64,000 bases of DNA from Pseudonocardia alaniniphila (GTDB lineage Bacteria; Actinomycetota; Actinomycetes; Mycobacteriales; Pseudonocardiaceae), in contig NZ_JAKXMK010000015.1 of assembly GCF_022524485.1 (NCBI RefSeq), forward strand, positions 124,001-188,000, written 5' to 3'. The notes under the pieces were generated by a model. The model was given only the letters and a program-made list of their open reading frames with translations. It was not told the origin of the DNA and did no database searches. Within the stretch, counting starts at the first letter, position 1. Each line of letters opens with the position of its first letter. A program made the translations under genes and the position numbers. Of the stretch, positions 25,515 through 34,625 are shown piece by piece.

Positions 25515-26549
25515 TTGCCTCAAAGTCAACTGGACGACGAATGGGCGTGGCGGCTGCTGGAGATCATCAACGCCGGATGGATGTCGCAGGTTGTCCGCAC
25601 GGCGGCGGAACTGGGCATCCCTGACCTGCTCGCCAGAGGTCCACGCTCGGCACCTGAACTCGCCGCCGCCACCGAAACGCACGCGCCCACGCTGCGGCGG
25701 CTGTTGCGGGGACTCGCCACGCTCGACATCTGTTCCGAACTCGACGACGGCTCCTTCGACCTGGCCCCGATGGGCCGGCTGCTGCGGACCGACGCCGAAC
25801 TCTCGCTGCGCTCATGGGCGATCCACTGGGGCCGTGATCTCTGGACGGAGTGGGCCTACCTGATCGACGGCGTGTTGACCGGCCTCAGCGCTCGCGAGCT
25901 GATCAACGCGAAGTCCCACGACGGCCTCATCATCGACAACCCGGCGCGTGCCACAGCCTTCATCGCCGGAATGGGCGAGCTCACCCGAGTGACCGCTCAC
26001 GGCATCATGAGCGGCTACGACTTCCGCACGACCGAGCGGCTCGTCGACGTCGGTGGTGGCCGGGGCGATCTGCTCGCCGCCGTCCTGAAGGAGAATCCAG
26101 CAGTTCAGGGCGTGCTGTTCGAGCTACCCGACGTGATCGACCACGCACGTCCGTACCTGCAGCGGGCCGGCGTCGCCGACCGCTGCACGCTGGTGGCGGG
26201 GAGCTTCTTCGACGACGTGCCCGCCGGTCCCGGCGTCTACGTACTCAAGAGCGTCCTGCGCAACTGGAACGACGATCGGGCTCGTGACCTCCTCACCACG
26301 TGTCGGCGGGCCATGACCGGCTCGTCGAACCTCCTGGTGATCGAGCATCTCGTGCCCGACGTCATGGAGGTCGATCCCGTGCACCGCTCACTCGGCTTCA
26401 TCGACCTGCTCATGCTGGTGACGCAGGCTGCCCGGGAACGCACCGAATCCGAGTGCCGCACCCTGCTGTCGGCCGCCGGCTTCACGACGACTGCCGTGAC
26501 GGCGGTGGCCAGGAACCTGACCCTCGTCGAAGCCGTCCCCACCACGTAG
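25515..26549 (+). CDS. Class I O-methyltransferase (acetylserotonin-MT-like), catalytic His absent
   Basis: A 344-residue protein with an N-terminal dimerisation winged helix (residues ~10-100) and a SAM domain: VDVGGGRGDLLAAVL, then PDVIDHARP, then the motif normally LHDWxDD but here VLRNWNDDRA. The catalytic His is thus Arg, though the following Asp pair is kept. It may therefore be a divergent methyltransferase or catalyse another SAM reaction. The start is a TTG at 25515 preceded by AGGAG. A GMC oxidoreductase relic follows within 15 bases. Confidence 0.82.
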   Translation: MPQSQLDDEWAWRLLEIINAGWMSQVVRTAAELGIPDLLARGPRSAPELAAATETHAPTLRRLLRGLATLDICSELDDGSFDLAPMGRLLRTDAELSLRSWAIHWGRDLWTEWAYLIDGVLTGLSARELINAKSHDGLIIDNPARATAFIAGMGELTRVTAHGIMSGYDFRTTERLVDVGGGRGDLLAAVLKENPAVQGVLFELPDVIDHARPYLQRAGVADRCTLVAGSFFDDVPAGPGVYVLKSVLRNWNDDRARDLLTTCRRAMTGSSNLLVIEHLVPDVMEVDPVHRSLGFIDLLMLVTQAARERTESECRTLLSAAGFTTTAVTAVARNLTLVEAVPTT

Positions 26550-26562
26550 GCACTCCGCCGGG

Positions 26563-27313
26563 CGAGCCTGTGCGCTTTCCCTTCGCACGACTGCCGGTCG
26601 ACGCGCCCTTCACCGTTGGTGGCTGTAGTGCGATCAATGCGATGGTCTACCTGTGTGGGCACCGCGACGACTACGACACGTGGGCGCGACAAGGCACCTC
26701 GGGATGGGCGTTCCACGACGTGCTCCCGTATTTCCGGCGGATGGAGTCGGTACCCCATGGTGATCCGCGCTTCCGCGGAACCACAGGACCCATGCGACCA
26801 AGCCCGGCGCACGATCCCAATCCGCTCTCTGCGGTCTTCCTCGCAGCGGCGGCGGCCGTCGGCCACCCGATAACGCCCGACTTCATCCAAGGGGTCGAGA
26901 TGGCTCGTGCGGTCGTTGCCGACGGTGCCTTCGACGGGTGGCGGGGAGCCGAGCTGCATCCCGGTGGGGAGACGACGGGTGCTGATGACCTCGAGCAGTT
27001 CGTCCGACGCGCCACGGGCACGTACTGCCATCCGGTAGGCACCTGCGCCATGGGTTCCGGAGACGATGCCGTGGTCACACCGGACCTGCGGGTACGAGGC
27101 GTCGAGAACCTCCGGGTGATCGACGCGTCGGTCATGCCCCGCATCGTCTCCGTGAACACCAACGTCCCGACGATCATGATCGCGGAACAGGGAGCCGAAC
27201 TGATCCGGGGCCGGACATCGAGTACCAGCCACGAGTTCGCCAAAGACAGGCAAGGACGCAGTCTCGTGGACTACTTCGTGGCGTTGGCTTCGCGTCACCG
27301 TAGTTGCGCTTAG
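26563..27313 (+). pseudogene. GMC oxidoreductase with N-terminal and internal deletions
   Basis: The frame starts inside the family at GGCSAINAMVY (normally GGSSAINGMVY) and continues to about GHPITPDF. It then jumps to the C-terminal part: RATGTYCHPVGTCAMG with the catalytic His, and VIDASVMPRIVSVNTNVPTIMIAE. The FAD-binding Rossmann start and roughly the middle half of the protein are absent, yet the reading frame is kept. Not expected to bind FAD. Confidence 0.75.
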
Positions 27314-27343
27314 GGGATTACAGCGAGGTGGTTGGCCGCCCGG

Positions 27344-28231
27344 TCACTCCACCGCGGCCCGGGCGGTCCACAACTCCGGGAACGGAATCTCGTCGAGCGT
27401 CGGTGACAGCCAGGCCACGGTCGGCTCGCCGAAGTAACCGTCCCGGTTCCCGAACGTCCGGCGCACCGACATCAAGTGCCGGTACTTCCAGGTGGTGAAC
27501 TCCTCGGCGATGTCGGCCAGCGTCTCGCCCAGCGCGAAGAACTCCTCGTACTCCGCCGGATCCTGGTACACCATGCGCCACACCTCACCCACCGCAGGAT
27601 GCGGCGCATACGGGGCGGCGAAGTCGCGCTGCAGGCACGCCACCGGGATCAGGTAACCGTTCTGCGCGAGAAGGCCCAGCACGTCGTCGTAGAGAGTGGG
27701 GTGACCGAGGGCCTCGCGCAGCTCGCGCAGGCGGGTCGGAGTGCCTTCGAGCGAGACGAGTCCGTCGGTCGACCTGCTCCCCAGCAGAATCGCCATCCAG
27801 CGGAACATCCACGACTGCAAGGCACTGAACTGTCGCCGGCCGTGCACCTCCGCGATCCCGCGTTGGATCGGCCCGAAGTCGACCGGGGTCATCCATGAGA
27901 GCGACAGCCAGTTCCCGTTCAGCGCGCGAAAGTGAGCCGCGGTCCGACGCAGGGTGGCGGTGGCCCGATCAAGCCGTTGGCTACGGAGTTCACCCTGGGC
28001 CGTCCGCATCTCGTGGACGATCAACCCGAAGTAGAGCTCCATGACCTGGGCGTTGACCATGAAAGCCGGCTCGGCCGCGCTGTCACTGAGTGGCATCTGC
28101 AGGGTGTGCAGCACTTCGCTGCGCAGATACGAACTGTAGGGCGTCTGCTCATCGGGATCACCCGGGCCGGGGTGGTTCAGGAGCATCCTCTTCCCATTGT
28201 GTGTGTCGTGCGGGCGCTGCACGGAAGACAT
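27344..28231 (-). CDS. Tryptophan 2,3-dioxygenase family protein
   Basis: A 295-residue TDO-superfamily protein. TPYSSYLRSEVLHTLQ at the N-terminus, MELYFGLIVHEM in the substrate helix, LQSWMFRWMAILLG in the middle, and YRHLMSVRRTFG near the C-terminus supply the expected haem-proximal His. It is somewhat divergent from primary-metabolism TDO, and no kynureninase lies near, so a role in secondary metabolism or degradation of another indole is possible. ATG 28231; the longer upstream frame has no homology. 130 bases downstream of a hydrolase on the same strand, which could act as a formamidase. Confidence 0.75.
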   Translation of the reverse strand: MSSVQRPHDTHNGKRMLLNHPGPGDPDEQTPYSSYLRSEVLHTLQMPLSDSAAEPAFMVNAQVMELYFGLIVHEMRTAQGELRSQRLDRATATLRRTAAHFRALNGNWLSLSWMTPVDFGPIQRGIAEVHGRRQFSALQSWMFRWMAILLGSRSTDGLVSLEGTPTRLRELREALGHPTLYDDVLGLLAQNGYLIPVACLQRDFAAPYAPHPAVGEVWRMVYQDPAEYEEFFALGETLADIAEEFTTWKYRHLMSVRRTFGNRDGYFGEPTVAWLSPTLDEIPFPELWTARAAVE

Positions 28232-28361
28232 GGCCGCCTCCTCGATGTATCTCACGGACGAACAATGACGTTGTGCGCCAGGTTCCGGCACTGTCACCTG
28301 TGTCCGAAGTGATGGTCGTCGGACGGGGTGCTCGCCCGGCGCACGGCGCGGGCATGGCCGG

Positions 28362-29159
28362 TCAGGCCCCGCCGAGGAAGGAGCGCACGGCGTCGGCGAC
28401 CGTGCCGGGCACGGCGACGTGGGCGAAGTGTGCCTGCTCGGGGATCTCGAGCCGAGTGGCGGCAGGCAGTCTCTCGACGAGGAACCGCGTGGCGTCACGC
28501 TGGTACTGCGCGGTCACCTCACCGAGCAGGAGCAGGGTGCGCTGCTGGATCGTCGTGAACCGATCGAGGTCGCCGGCGAGCCCGTTGATGACGCCCAGTT
28601 CGCGCGGCAACGTCGGGACGAGGTCGACCATCCTTTCCCACATCGGGCTCCGGCGCAGGTCCCCGACGTCGGACTCGTCCATGTGCACGATGTCGGCGAG
28701 CATGATCGACAACGCGCGCTCGTGCTCCCCGGCCTCGACCGCCCTGGCGCAGGATGTGCAGGCGTTCGCGGCGATCAGGTCCACCACCGGCAGGGGAGGC
28801 TCATACAGGACCAGTGCGGAGATGTCGGCTCCGGCGGCCGCGGCCGCAGCGGCGATGATCGCGCCATAGGAGTGGCCGATGACTGTCGCTCCAGGCCCCG
28901 CGACGGCGAGCACGGCGTCGAGGTCGGCGAGCTCGGTCGAGAGGTCGTAGTCCGGGGCGTCGCCGCTGAGGCCGCGCCCACGACGGTCGACGAGCATGAC
29001 GGTGTTGTGCTCGGCGAGGATCTCGGCGACCGGCAGCCATTGCTCACCGGTCGACATCGCTCCGTGCGCGATGACGATCGCCGGGCCGGTGCCGAGTTGA
29101 CGCCACCCGATGGGGGTGCCGTCAGCGGAAGTGGTGCGCTTGGGAACTGCCCCCTGCAT
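28362..29159 (-). CDS. Alpha/beta hydrolase
   Basis: A 265-residue hydrolase: oxyanion region IAHGAM, strand 4 MLVDRRGRGLSG, nucleophile elbow GHSYGA, and catalytic His in EQAHFAHVAVP near residue 245. The catalytic acid is probably the Glu/Asp in LLLGEVTAQYQRDA. The start at ATG 29159 begins PKRTTSADGTPIGW, the usual first strand. Substrate unknown. Likely co-transcribed with the TDO-like gene downstream, and divergent from the S9 peptidase. Confidence 0.85.
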   Translation of the reverse strand: MQGAVPKRTTSADGTPIGWRQLGTGPAIVIAHGAMSTGEQWLPVAEILAEHNTVMLVDRRGRGLSGDAPDYDLSTELADLDAVLAVAGPGATVIGHSYGAIIAAAAAAAGADISALVLYEPPLPVVDLIAANACTSCARAVEAGEHERALSIMLADIVHMDESDVGDLRRSPMWERMVDLVPTLPRELGVINGLAGDLDRFTTIQQRTLLLLGEVTAQYQRDATRFLVERLPAATRLEIPEQAHFAHVAVPGTVADAVRSFLGGA

Positions 29160-29424
29160 GGCCTCATGTTTGATTTCTTCAATGCAGCGCGGCAATAGCC
29201 CCTGAGTAGCACATTGTCGGGCTACTTGCGTCGTCGCAGCACCAGGAGCCGAACTACTCCGACAGTGTGAATCGGACATATCGGGGGTTGACTGTGCCGC
29301 AGCGGCACGGTGTTGCGTCGGAGTCGCACGGCAGGCCGTCCACCGGACGGAGCCCGCCACCCGTGCACTCGACGCCGAGCGCACCGTCCACATACGACGC
29401 TGCATACCCCTGAATGGAGCCTGG

Positions 29425-31356
29425 ATGACCGCGGTACCGACTCGAGGACCCCTCCCCGAGTTGATCGACGTCGAGCAGTTCTTCGCCGACCCGGAGTTCG
29501 CCGTTCCGTCGATCTCGCCGGACGGGACGAGGATCGCCTACCTGGCGCCGAAGTACGGCCGGCGCAACGTGTGGGTGCGCGGGGTCGACCAGGAGCACGA
29601 GGACGCGGTGTGCGTCACGCACGACGCCCGGCGCGGTATCACGACCTACTACTGGACCGACGACCCGCGCTGGCTGCTGTACCTGCAGGACACCGACGGC
29701 AACGAGGACTGGCACCTCTACCGGGTGGACCTGGCCGCCCCGGACGAGCCGGCTGTCGATCTCACACCGATGCCGCCGGGATCGCGCGTGTTCGGCGCCG
29801 AGCCGTTGGCGCCGGTGCCCGGGAGCGTGCTGGTCTGGATGAACCGGCGCCCGATGTTCATCGACGTGTTCCGGATCGACGTCGCCACTGGCGAGACGAC
29901 ACTGCACCTGGAGCAGACCGATCCGACAGGAAACATCCTGCTCGACCGCAACGGCGACGCGGCGTTCTCCTCGCGGCTGACCGAGGACGGCACCTACGAG
30001 TTCTCCGCGATCGACCCCGGCACCGGACAGATGCGCCTCCTGCGCCGCATCGGCGGCGCGGAACATCCCATGGGCGTGCAGCCGCAACTGGTGACGCCCG
30101 ACGGGAAGGGCATGATGGTCGGCGCCTACCAGGACTCCGACGACCTGCGACTGGTCCGCATCGACCGGGAGACCGGCGAGGAGACCGTGGTCGCCGCCGT
30201 GGAGGGGCACAGCCTGTGCATCCTGGGCACGATGGCCCCCGGCGTGCTGCCGCCCACCGTGTTCACCAGCCGGCGCACCGGGGAGGTCATCGCGGCCCGC
30301 TTCGTCGGCGACCGGCCCCGGATCGAGGTGGTGGACCCCCATTTCGCCGAGGTCTACGCCGAGTTGGAGAAGCTCTCCGACGGCGTGCTGGGCACGCTGT
30401 CGTCGGACGAGTCGGAGCAGCGCTGGGTTGCGACGTTCATCCACGACCGCGACCCGGCGGTGACCTGGTTCTACGACCACGGCACGGGGAAGAGCCGGCT
30501 GCTGTTCCGCGCGTTCCCGCGCTTGGTCCCGGCCGACCTGGCCCCGATGACGGCTGTCGGCTTCCCCGCCCGTGACGGGCTGCCGCTGCACGCGTTCCTC
30601 ACGCTGCCGGTCGGGATCGAGGCGCGCGACCTCCCCCTGGTGCTGCTGGTACACGGTGGACCGTGGTCCCACGACACGTGGAGTTACAGCCCACCAGCGC
30701 AGTTCCTGGCCAACCGCGGCTACGCGGTGCTGCAGGTCAACTTCCGCGGCTCCACGGGCTACGGGAGACGGCACACCACCGCTGCGATCGGTGAGTTCGC
30801 CGAGAAGATGCACGACGACCTGATCGACGCCGCCGACTGGGCGGTGGCGCAGGGCTACGCCGACCCGGCACGCATCGGCATATTCGGCGGCTCCTACGGT
30901 GGCTACGCGGCGCTCGTCGGCGTCACGGTCACCCCCGACTACTTCGCCGCCGCGGTCGACTACGTGGGCATCTCGAACCTGGCGAACTTCATGCGCACCC
31001 TGCCGCCGTTCACCAGGCCGTACAACGCCAACAGCTGGTACCGCTACGTCGGCGATCCGGAGATCCCCGCCGAGGAGGCCGACATGCTGGCCCGCTCACC
31101 CATCACCATGGTCGACCGGATCCGGACCCCGCTGCTGGTCGCCCAGGGCGCCAACGACGTCCGCGTGGTCCAGGCCGAGTCCGACAACATCGTCGAGTCC
31201 CTGCGAGGCCGCGGCGTCCCGGTCGAGTACATCCTCGCCGAGGACGAGGGGCACGGTTTCGCGAACCCCGAGAACCAGATCCGGCTGTACCGTGCGATCG
31301 AGCGGCACTTCGCCGAGCACCTCGGTGGCCGCGGTGACACCTCTGCCCCGGCGTAG
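29425..31356 (+). CDS. S9 family prolyl oligopeptidase-type peptidase
   Basis: A 643-residue protein with an N-terminal beta-propeller (residues ~20-370; repeated SPDGTRIAYLA-like strands) and a C-terminal hydrolase domain (~390-640). The nucleophile Ser is in GGSYGGYAA, the catalytic Asp in GANDVRV and the His in EDEGHGF. GGxSYGGY fits the acylaminoacyl-peptidase/DPP branch. No signal peptide, so cytoplasmic. The ATG follows GGAG closely. Confidence 0.9.
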   Translation: MTAVPTRGPLPELIDVEQFFADPEFAVPSISPDGTRIAYLAPKYGRRNVWVRGVDQEHEDAVCVTHDARRGITTYYWTDDPRWLLYLQDTDGNEDWHLYRVDLAAPDEPAVDLTPMPPGSRVFGAEPLAPVPGSVLVWMNRRPMFIDVFRIDVATGETTLHLEQTDPTGNILLDRNGDAAFSSRLTEDGTYEFSAIDPGTGQMRLLRRIGGAEHPMGVQPQLVTPDGKGMMVGAYQDSDDLRLVRIDRETGEETVVAAVEGHSLCILGTMAPGVLPPTVFTSRRTGEVIAARFVGDRPRIEVVDPHFAEVYAELEKLSDGVLGTLSSDESEQRWVATFIHDRDPAVTWFYDHGTGKSRLLFRAFPRLVPADLAPMTAVGFPARDGLPLHAFLTLPVGIEARDLPLVLLVHGGPWSHDTWSYSPPAQFLANRGYAVLQVNFRGSTGYGRRHTTAAIGEFAEKMHDDLIDAADWAVAQGYADPARIGIFGGSYGGYAALVGVTVTPDYFAAAVDYVGISNLANFMRTLPPFTRPYNANSWYRYVGDPEIPAEEADMLARSPITMVDRIRTPLLVAQGANDVRVVQAESDNIVESLRGRGVPVEYILAEDEGHGFANPENQIRLYRAIERHFAEHLGGRGDTSAPA

Positions 31357-31400
31357 CGGCCGCATGTGCCGGTCCGGCCGTGGGTCCTGCGGGGAGCAAC

Positions 31401-32138
31401 TCAGCGTTGGCTGTCGTGGGGTGTGTCCGCGAGTAGTGCGTGGATCCGCTGCATGACGTCGATCTGCGCCGGGTTGTAGAGCTCGCGAATGGCCGCTCCG
31501 GCGGTCTTGGTGATGAGCTCCCCGCGTCGGGCATCGATGTGTGGTGCCGCCACTCCCGGATACTTGGTGTAGATGGTGCGGATGTGGGGGGCAATTCGCT
31601 CGGCAAGGTCCCGGCGGGTTGGTTCGTCGGCGTCGGCGGGCAGGTCGTCGAACTCGCGGTCGGTCGGATCGGTGGGCGTGTCGCGCAGCATGTCCGCGTA
31701 GGCCTGCAGGCGCTGTGGTCCCAGAACCCGGCTCATGACGACGGTGAGCGAGCGGTCGGCGTCGGACATCACCGCTGCGGTGGCCGGGGCGAGCTCCGGT
31801 GGCAGGTCGGTCGGTGTGCCCTGCTTCAGGATGAGCCCGAGCTCGACGCGGACCCGTTGCAGGCGCTCGATGGTGGCCGCGAGTTCGGCATCGAGGGTGC
31901 GCAGGGCTTTCTCCGGGTGGTCGTCGTCATCGCCCAAGGCGGCGATCCGGGACAGGGAGAAGCCGAGGTCGACCAGGCGCTTGATCCGGAGCAGCCGGAC
32001 GAGGTGGGTGACGCCGTACTGCTTGTAGCCGTTGGCGAGCCGCTCGGGTTCGGGGAGCAGCCCGACCTCGTGGTAGTGGCGTACCGCCCGCAGGCTGGTG
32101 CCCGCCAGCTCGGCGATCTCGCGGGTACTCCAGGCCAC
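31401..32138 (-). CDS. MerR family transcriptional regulator with large C-terminal domain
   Basis: A 245-residue protein: winged helix (STREIAELAGTSLRAVRHYHEVGLLPEP, NGYKQYGVTHLVRLLRIKRL), a coiled helix to about residue 115, and a C-terminal ligand-binding-type domain (~130-245) as in multidrug-sensing MerR proteins. GTG 32138 has AAGGGAG upstream. Divergent from the PLP decarboxylase gene with a palindrome between them. Confidence 0.85.
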   Translation of the reverse strand: MAWSTREIAELAGTSLRAVRHYHEVGLLPEPERLANGYKQYGVTHLVRLLRIKRLVDLGFSLSRIAALGDDDDHPEKALRTLDAELAATIERLQRVRVELGLILKQGTPTDLPPELAPATAAVMSDADRSLTVVMSRVLGPQRLQAYADMLRDTPTDPTDREFDDLPADADEPTRRDLAERIAPHIRTIYTKYPGVAAPHIDARRGELITKTAGAAIRELYNPAQIDVMQRIHALLADTPHDSQR

Positions 32139-32262
32139 GCGTCTCCCTTCCTCGGCTGCAAGCGCACACGCCCGACAGATCCCGAGTGTGCCGTTGCGAC
32201 CGGGGCTGCTCGCAAGCATGCCCGTATGGCGTCGCGCAGTCGCCGCAGCACCCGGGTTTGAT

Positions 32263-32286
32263 ATTCTGAGTAAGCCAACTCAGAAT
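32263..32286. promoter_or_regulatory. MerR-type operator palindrome
   Basis: Perfect 9-bp arms ATTCTGAGT and ACTCAGAAT, 6 bases apart, lie 50 bases before the decarboxylase start and 125 from the MerR start. The geometry equals that of the 3602-3623 site. Inferred target of the adjacent regulator. Confidence 0.7.
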
Positions 32287-32335
32287 TGCCCGACATCCGA
32301 GTCGTACGGCTCAGAACGGCTCACCGGGGGGATCG

Positions 32336-33751
32336 ATGCGTCGCTCTGATTGGAAGTCGGTGCTCGACGCCGCCACTTCTGGCGCTTTGGAGCACCTGGA
32401 TTCGCTCCCCCATCGGCCGGTCCTGCCGGCGGCGGACCACGCCGCGATCCGGACGGCGCTGGATCAACCACCGGGCACGGCCGGCATCGACCCCACGCGG
32501 GTCGTCGAGGACCTGGCCCGTGATCTCGGGCCGCACATCACAGCCCAGGCCGGTGGACGGTATTTCGGCTTCGTCGTCGGCGGCCTGCACCCGGCGTCGC
32601 TCGGGGCCGAGGTGCTGGTCGCGGCCTGGGATCAGAACGCGCCGATGTTCGCGGCGACACCCGGGGTCGCGGTGGCCGAGGAACTCGCCGCGCAGTGGCT
32701 CCTCAGCCTCATGCACCTCCCGGAGACGAGCTCGGTCGGTTTCGTCACCGGCGGCCAGATGGCGACGTTCACCTGCCTCGCCGCCGCCCGCCACGAGGTG
32801 CTGCGCGCGGCTGGATGGGACGTCGAGGCGGACGGACTCGTGGGCGCACCCCCGGTCACCGTGGTGGTCAAGTCCGGCGCGCACGCCACTGTGCTGCGTG
32901 CGCTGCGGTTCCTCGGCCTCGGCGAACGGTCGGTTGTCACGGTCGCCTGCGACGGCAACGACAACGTGCGACCCGACGCGCTTGAGCAGGCCCTGCGCAC
33001 GATCCACGGCCCGACGATCGTGGCGGCAGAGTGCGGCAACGTCAACACGGGCGGATTCGACGACTTCACCGCCGTGGCCGACCTCGCCGACGCGCACCGG
33101 GCGGCCGGGAACCCGACCTGGGTTCACGTCGACGGGGCGGTGATGCTCCTGGCTGCCGCTTCCCCGGTCATGGCGGACAACGTGGTCGGGCTCGACCGTT
33201 TGGACTCCTGGTCGACCGACGGCCACAAGCTGCTGAACGTCGCCTACGACTGCGGCATCGCGATCTGCCGCAACGCCGCCGCCCATCGCGCCGCGATGAG
33301 CATCCAGGCCTCGTACCTGGAACAGGGAACCGGCGCTCGCGACCCGCTGGACTGGGGGCCGGAGTTCTCCCGTCGCGCCCGCGGGGTCGGGGTCTACGCG
33401 ACCCTGCGGTCACTCGGCCGCGAGGGCGTGGCCGAGTTGGTCGAACGCACCACGCGCCTGGCCCGCCGGTTCGCCGACGCGCTCCACGAGAGCGGCCGGG
33501 CCGTCATCGTGAACGATGTCGTGTCCAACCAGGTCCTCGTGCGCTGGATTGCGCCCGACGGCGACGACGGGCGCCTGGCCGACGAGGTGATGGCCGGCGT
33601 ACGCGCCGAGGGCAGCGCGTTCTTCAGCGGAACGACCTATCGCGGCCGGCGCCTCATGCGTATCTCGGTGTCGGACTGGGCCACCGACGAGCAGGACGTC
33701 GACCGGGCCGTGGAGGCGCTGCTACGCCATGCGCGCCTCGCGACCGGATGA
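32336..33751 (+). CDS. PLP-dependent group II decarboxylase
   Basis: A 471-residue aromatic-L-amino-acid/glutamate decarboxylase-type enzyme. GGRYFGFVVGGLHPASL and FVTGGQMATFTCLAAAR form the N-terminal part, WVHVDGA supplies the Asp that contacts the pyridine nitrogen, and STDGHKLLNVAYDCG carries the Schiff-base Lys. The amino acid substrate is not predictable; the AspC-type label is also used for this group. GGGGGGATC precedes the ATG. Probably activated through the adjacent MerR operator. Confidence 0.88.
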   Translation: MRRSDWKSVLDAATSGALEHLDSLPHRPVLPAADHAAIRTALDQPPGTAGIDPTRVVEDLARDLGPHITAQAGGRYFGFVVGGLHPASLGAEVLVAAWDQNAPMFAATPGVAVAEELAAQWLLSLMHLPETSSVGFVTGGQMATFTCLAAARHEVLRAAGWDVEADGLVGAPPVTVVVKSGAHATVLRALRFLGLGERSVVTVACDGNDNVRPDALEQALRTIHGPTIVAAECGNVNTGGFDDFTAVADLADAHRAAGNPTWVHVDGAVMLLAAASPVMADNVVGLDRLDSWSTDGHKLLNVAYDCGIAICRNAAAHRAAMSIQASYLEQGTGARDPLDWGPEFSRRARGVGVYATLRSLGREGVAELVERTTRLARRFADALHESGRAVIVNDVVSNQVLVRWIAPDGDDGRLADEVMAGVRAEGSAFFSGTTYRGRRLMRISVSDWATDEQDVDRAVEALLRHARLATG

Positions 33752-33781
33752 AGGGGATGTGCACCAACCGGCACCCCGACG

Positions 33782-34390
33782 TCACCGGTTCTGCCAATCA
33801 CGAACGAAATCGCGCAACGCTTCCAGGTGCGCGGACAGCTCGTGGCCGTCCGAGTCGGCGCGCGCGACCGTCAGTGTGCCCAGGACCGCTGCGGTCATGA
33901 CGTTCGCCAGCATGGTCGGCTCCGGTGTCGACTCGCCCAGAACGCGAGCCCGCTCCACGACAGCGAGGAAGCCCGCCCTGAGCTTGGCTCGGTAGCGCCG
34001 CGTGGCGCGCGCGACCTCGTCATCAACGGGCGTCGACATCGCCGTCGTGGCCATGCATCCGAACCCGCCGTCTGGACCTCGGAGCACCGCTTCCACGCGT
34101 GCGAGCATCTCCAGCACGTCCTCGTGGCCTCGGCTGCCGCGCTCCAGTGGCTCGAGGACGAACTCCATGCGTCGCAGATACTCCACCATCGCCTCGCGGT
34201 AAATCTCGGCTTTCGTGCCGAATGAGTTGTACAAACTCGATGTCGATAGACCCGTCGTCGCCGTCATCTGTTGCTGCGTCACACCATTGAAGCCGAGCCG
34301 CCAGAAGAGCGACATCAGGCGGACCAGCATCTCCGTCCGATCAAAGGACAACGGTCGGCCCGAACGTGACACCGTCGACTCTGATTCCAC
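33782..34390 (-). CDS. TetR family regulator
   Basis: A 202-residue regulator with an N-terminal HTH (LMSLFWRLGFNGVTQQQMTATTGLSTSSLYNSFGTKAEIYREAM) and a C-terminal ligand domain of the TetR_C/AcrR-like GFGCMATTA type, which carries a Cys. Divergent from the LysR gene; convergent with the decarboxylase, which ends 30 bases away. Confidence 0.88.
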   Translation of the reverse strand: MESESTVSRSGRPLSFDRTEMLVRLMSLFWRLGFNGVTQQQMTATTGLSTSSLYNSFGTKAEIYREAMVEYLRRMEFVLEPLERGSRGHEDVLEMLARVEAVLRGPDGGFGCMATTAMSTPVDDEVARATRRYRAKLRAGFLAVVERARVLGESTPEPTMLANVMTAAVLGTLTVARADSDGHELSAHLEALRDFVRDWQNR

Positions 34391-34625
34391 CGACTCAGTT
34401 TAATCCGGTGTTGGACGCGAACGAAGGTGTGCGCCGGTTGCCGACCCGTGTTCTGTGAACGCCACGAGTGGGCGATACAGCGCAAGGAACACCGGTGGGG
34501 CACGTGCGGTTGCAGCTTTCCGATCATCATGCCGCCTGTCGCACTCGGTCGGTGTCGGCGAGTTCGTCGGCGCCCGGCCCGAGGACGCGCTGGTGGCGAT
34601 CGCGAGTCGAGATACCTTCGAGGGT

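Noticed and set aside
29254..30813. A 519-codon minus-strand frame opposite the S9 peptidase
   Set aside because: Antisense to a well-supported peptidase gene; no recognisable fold.
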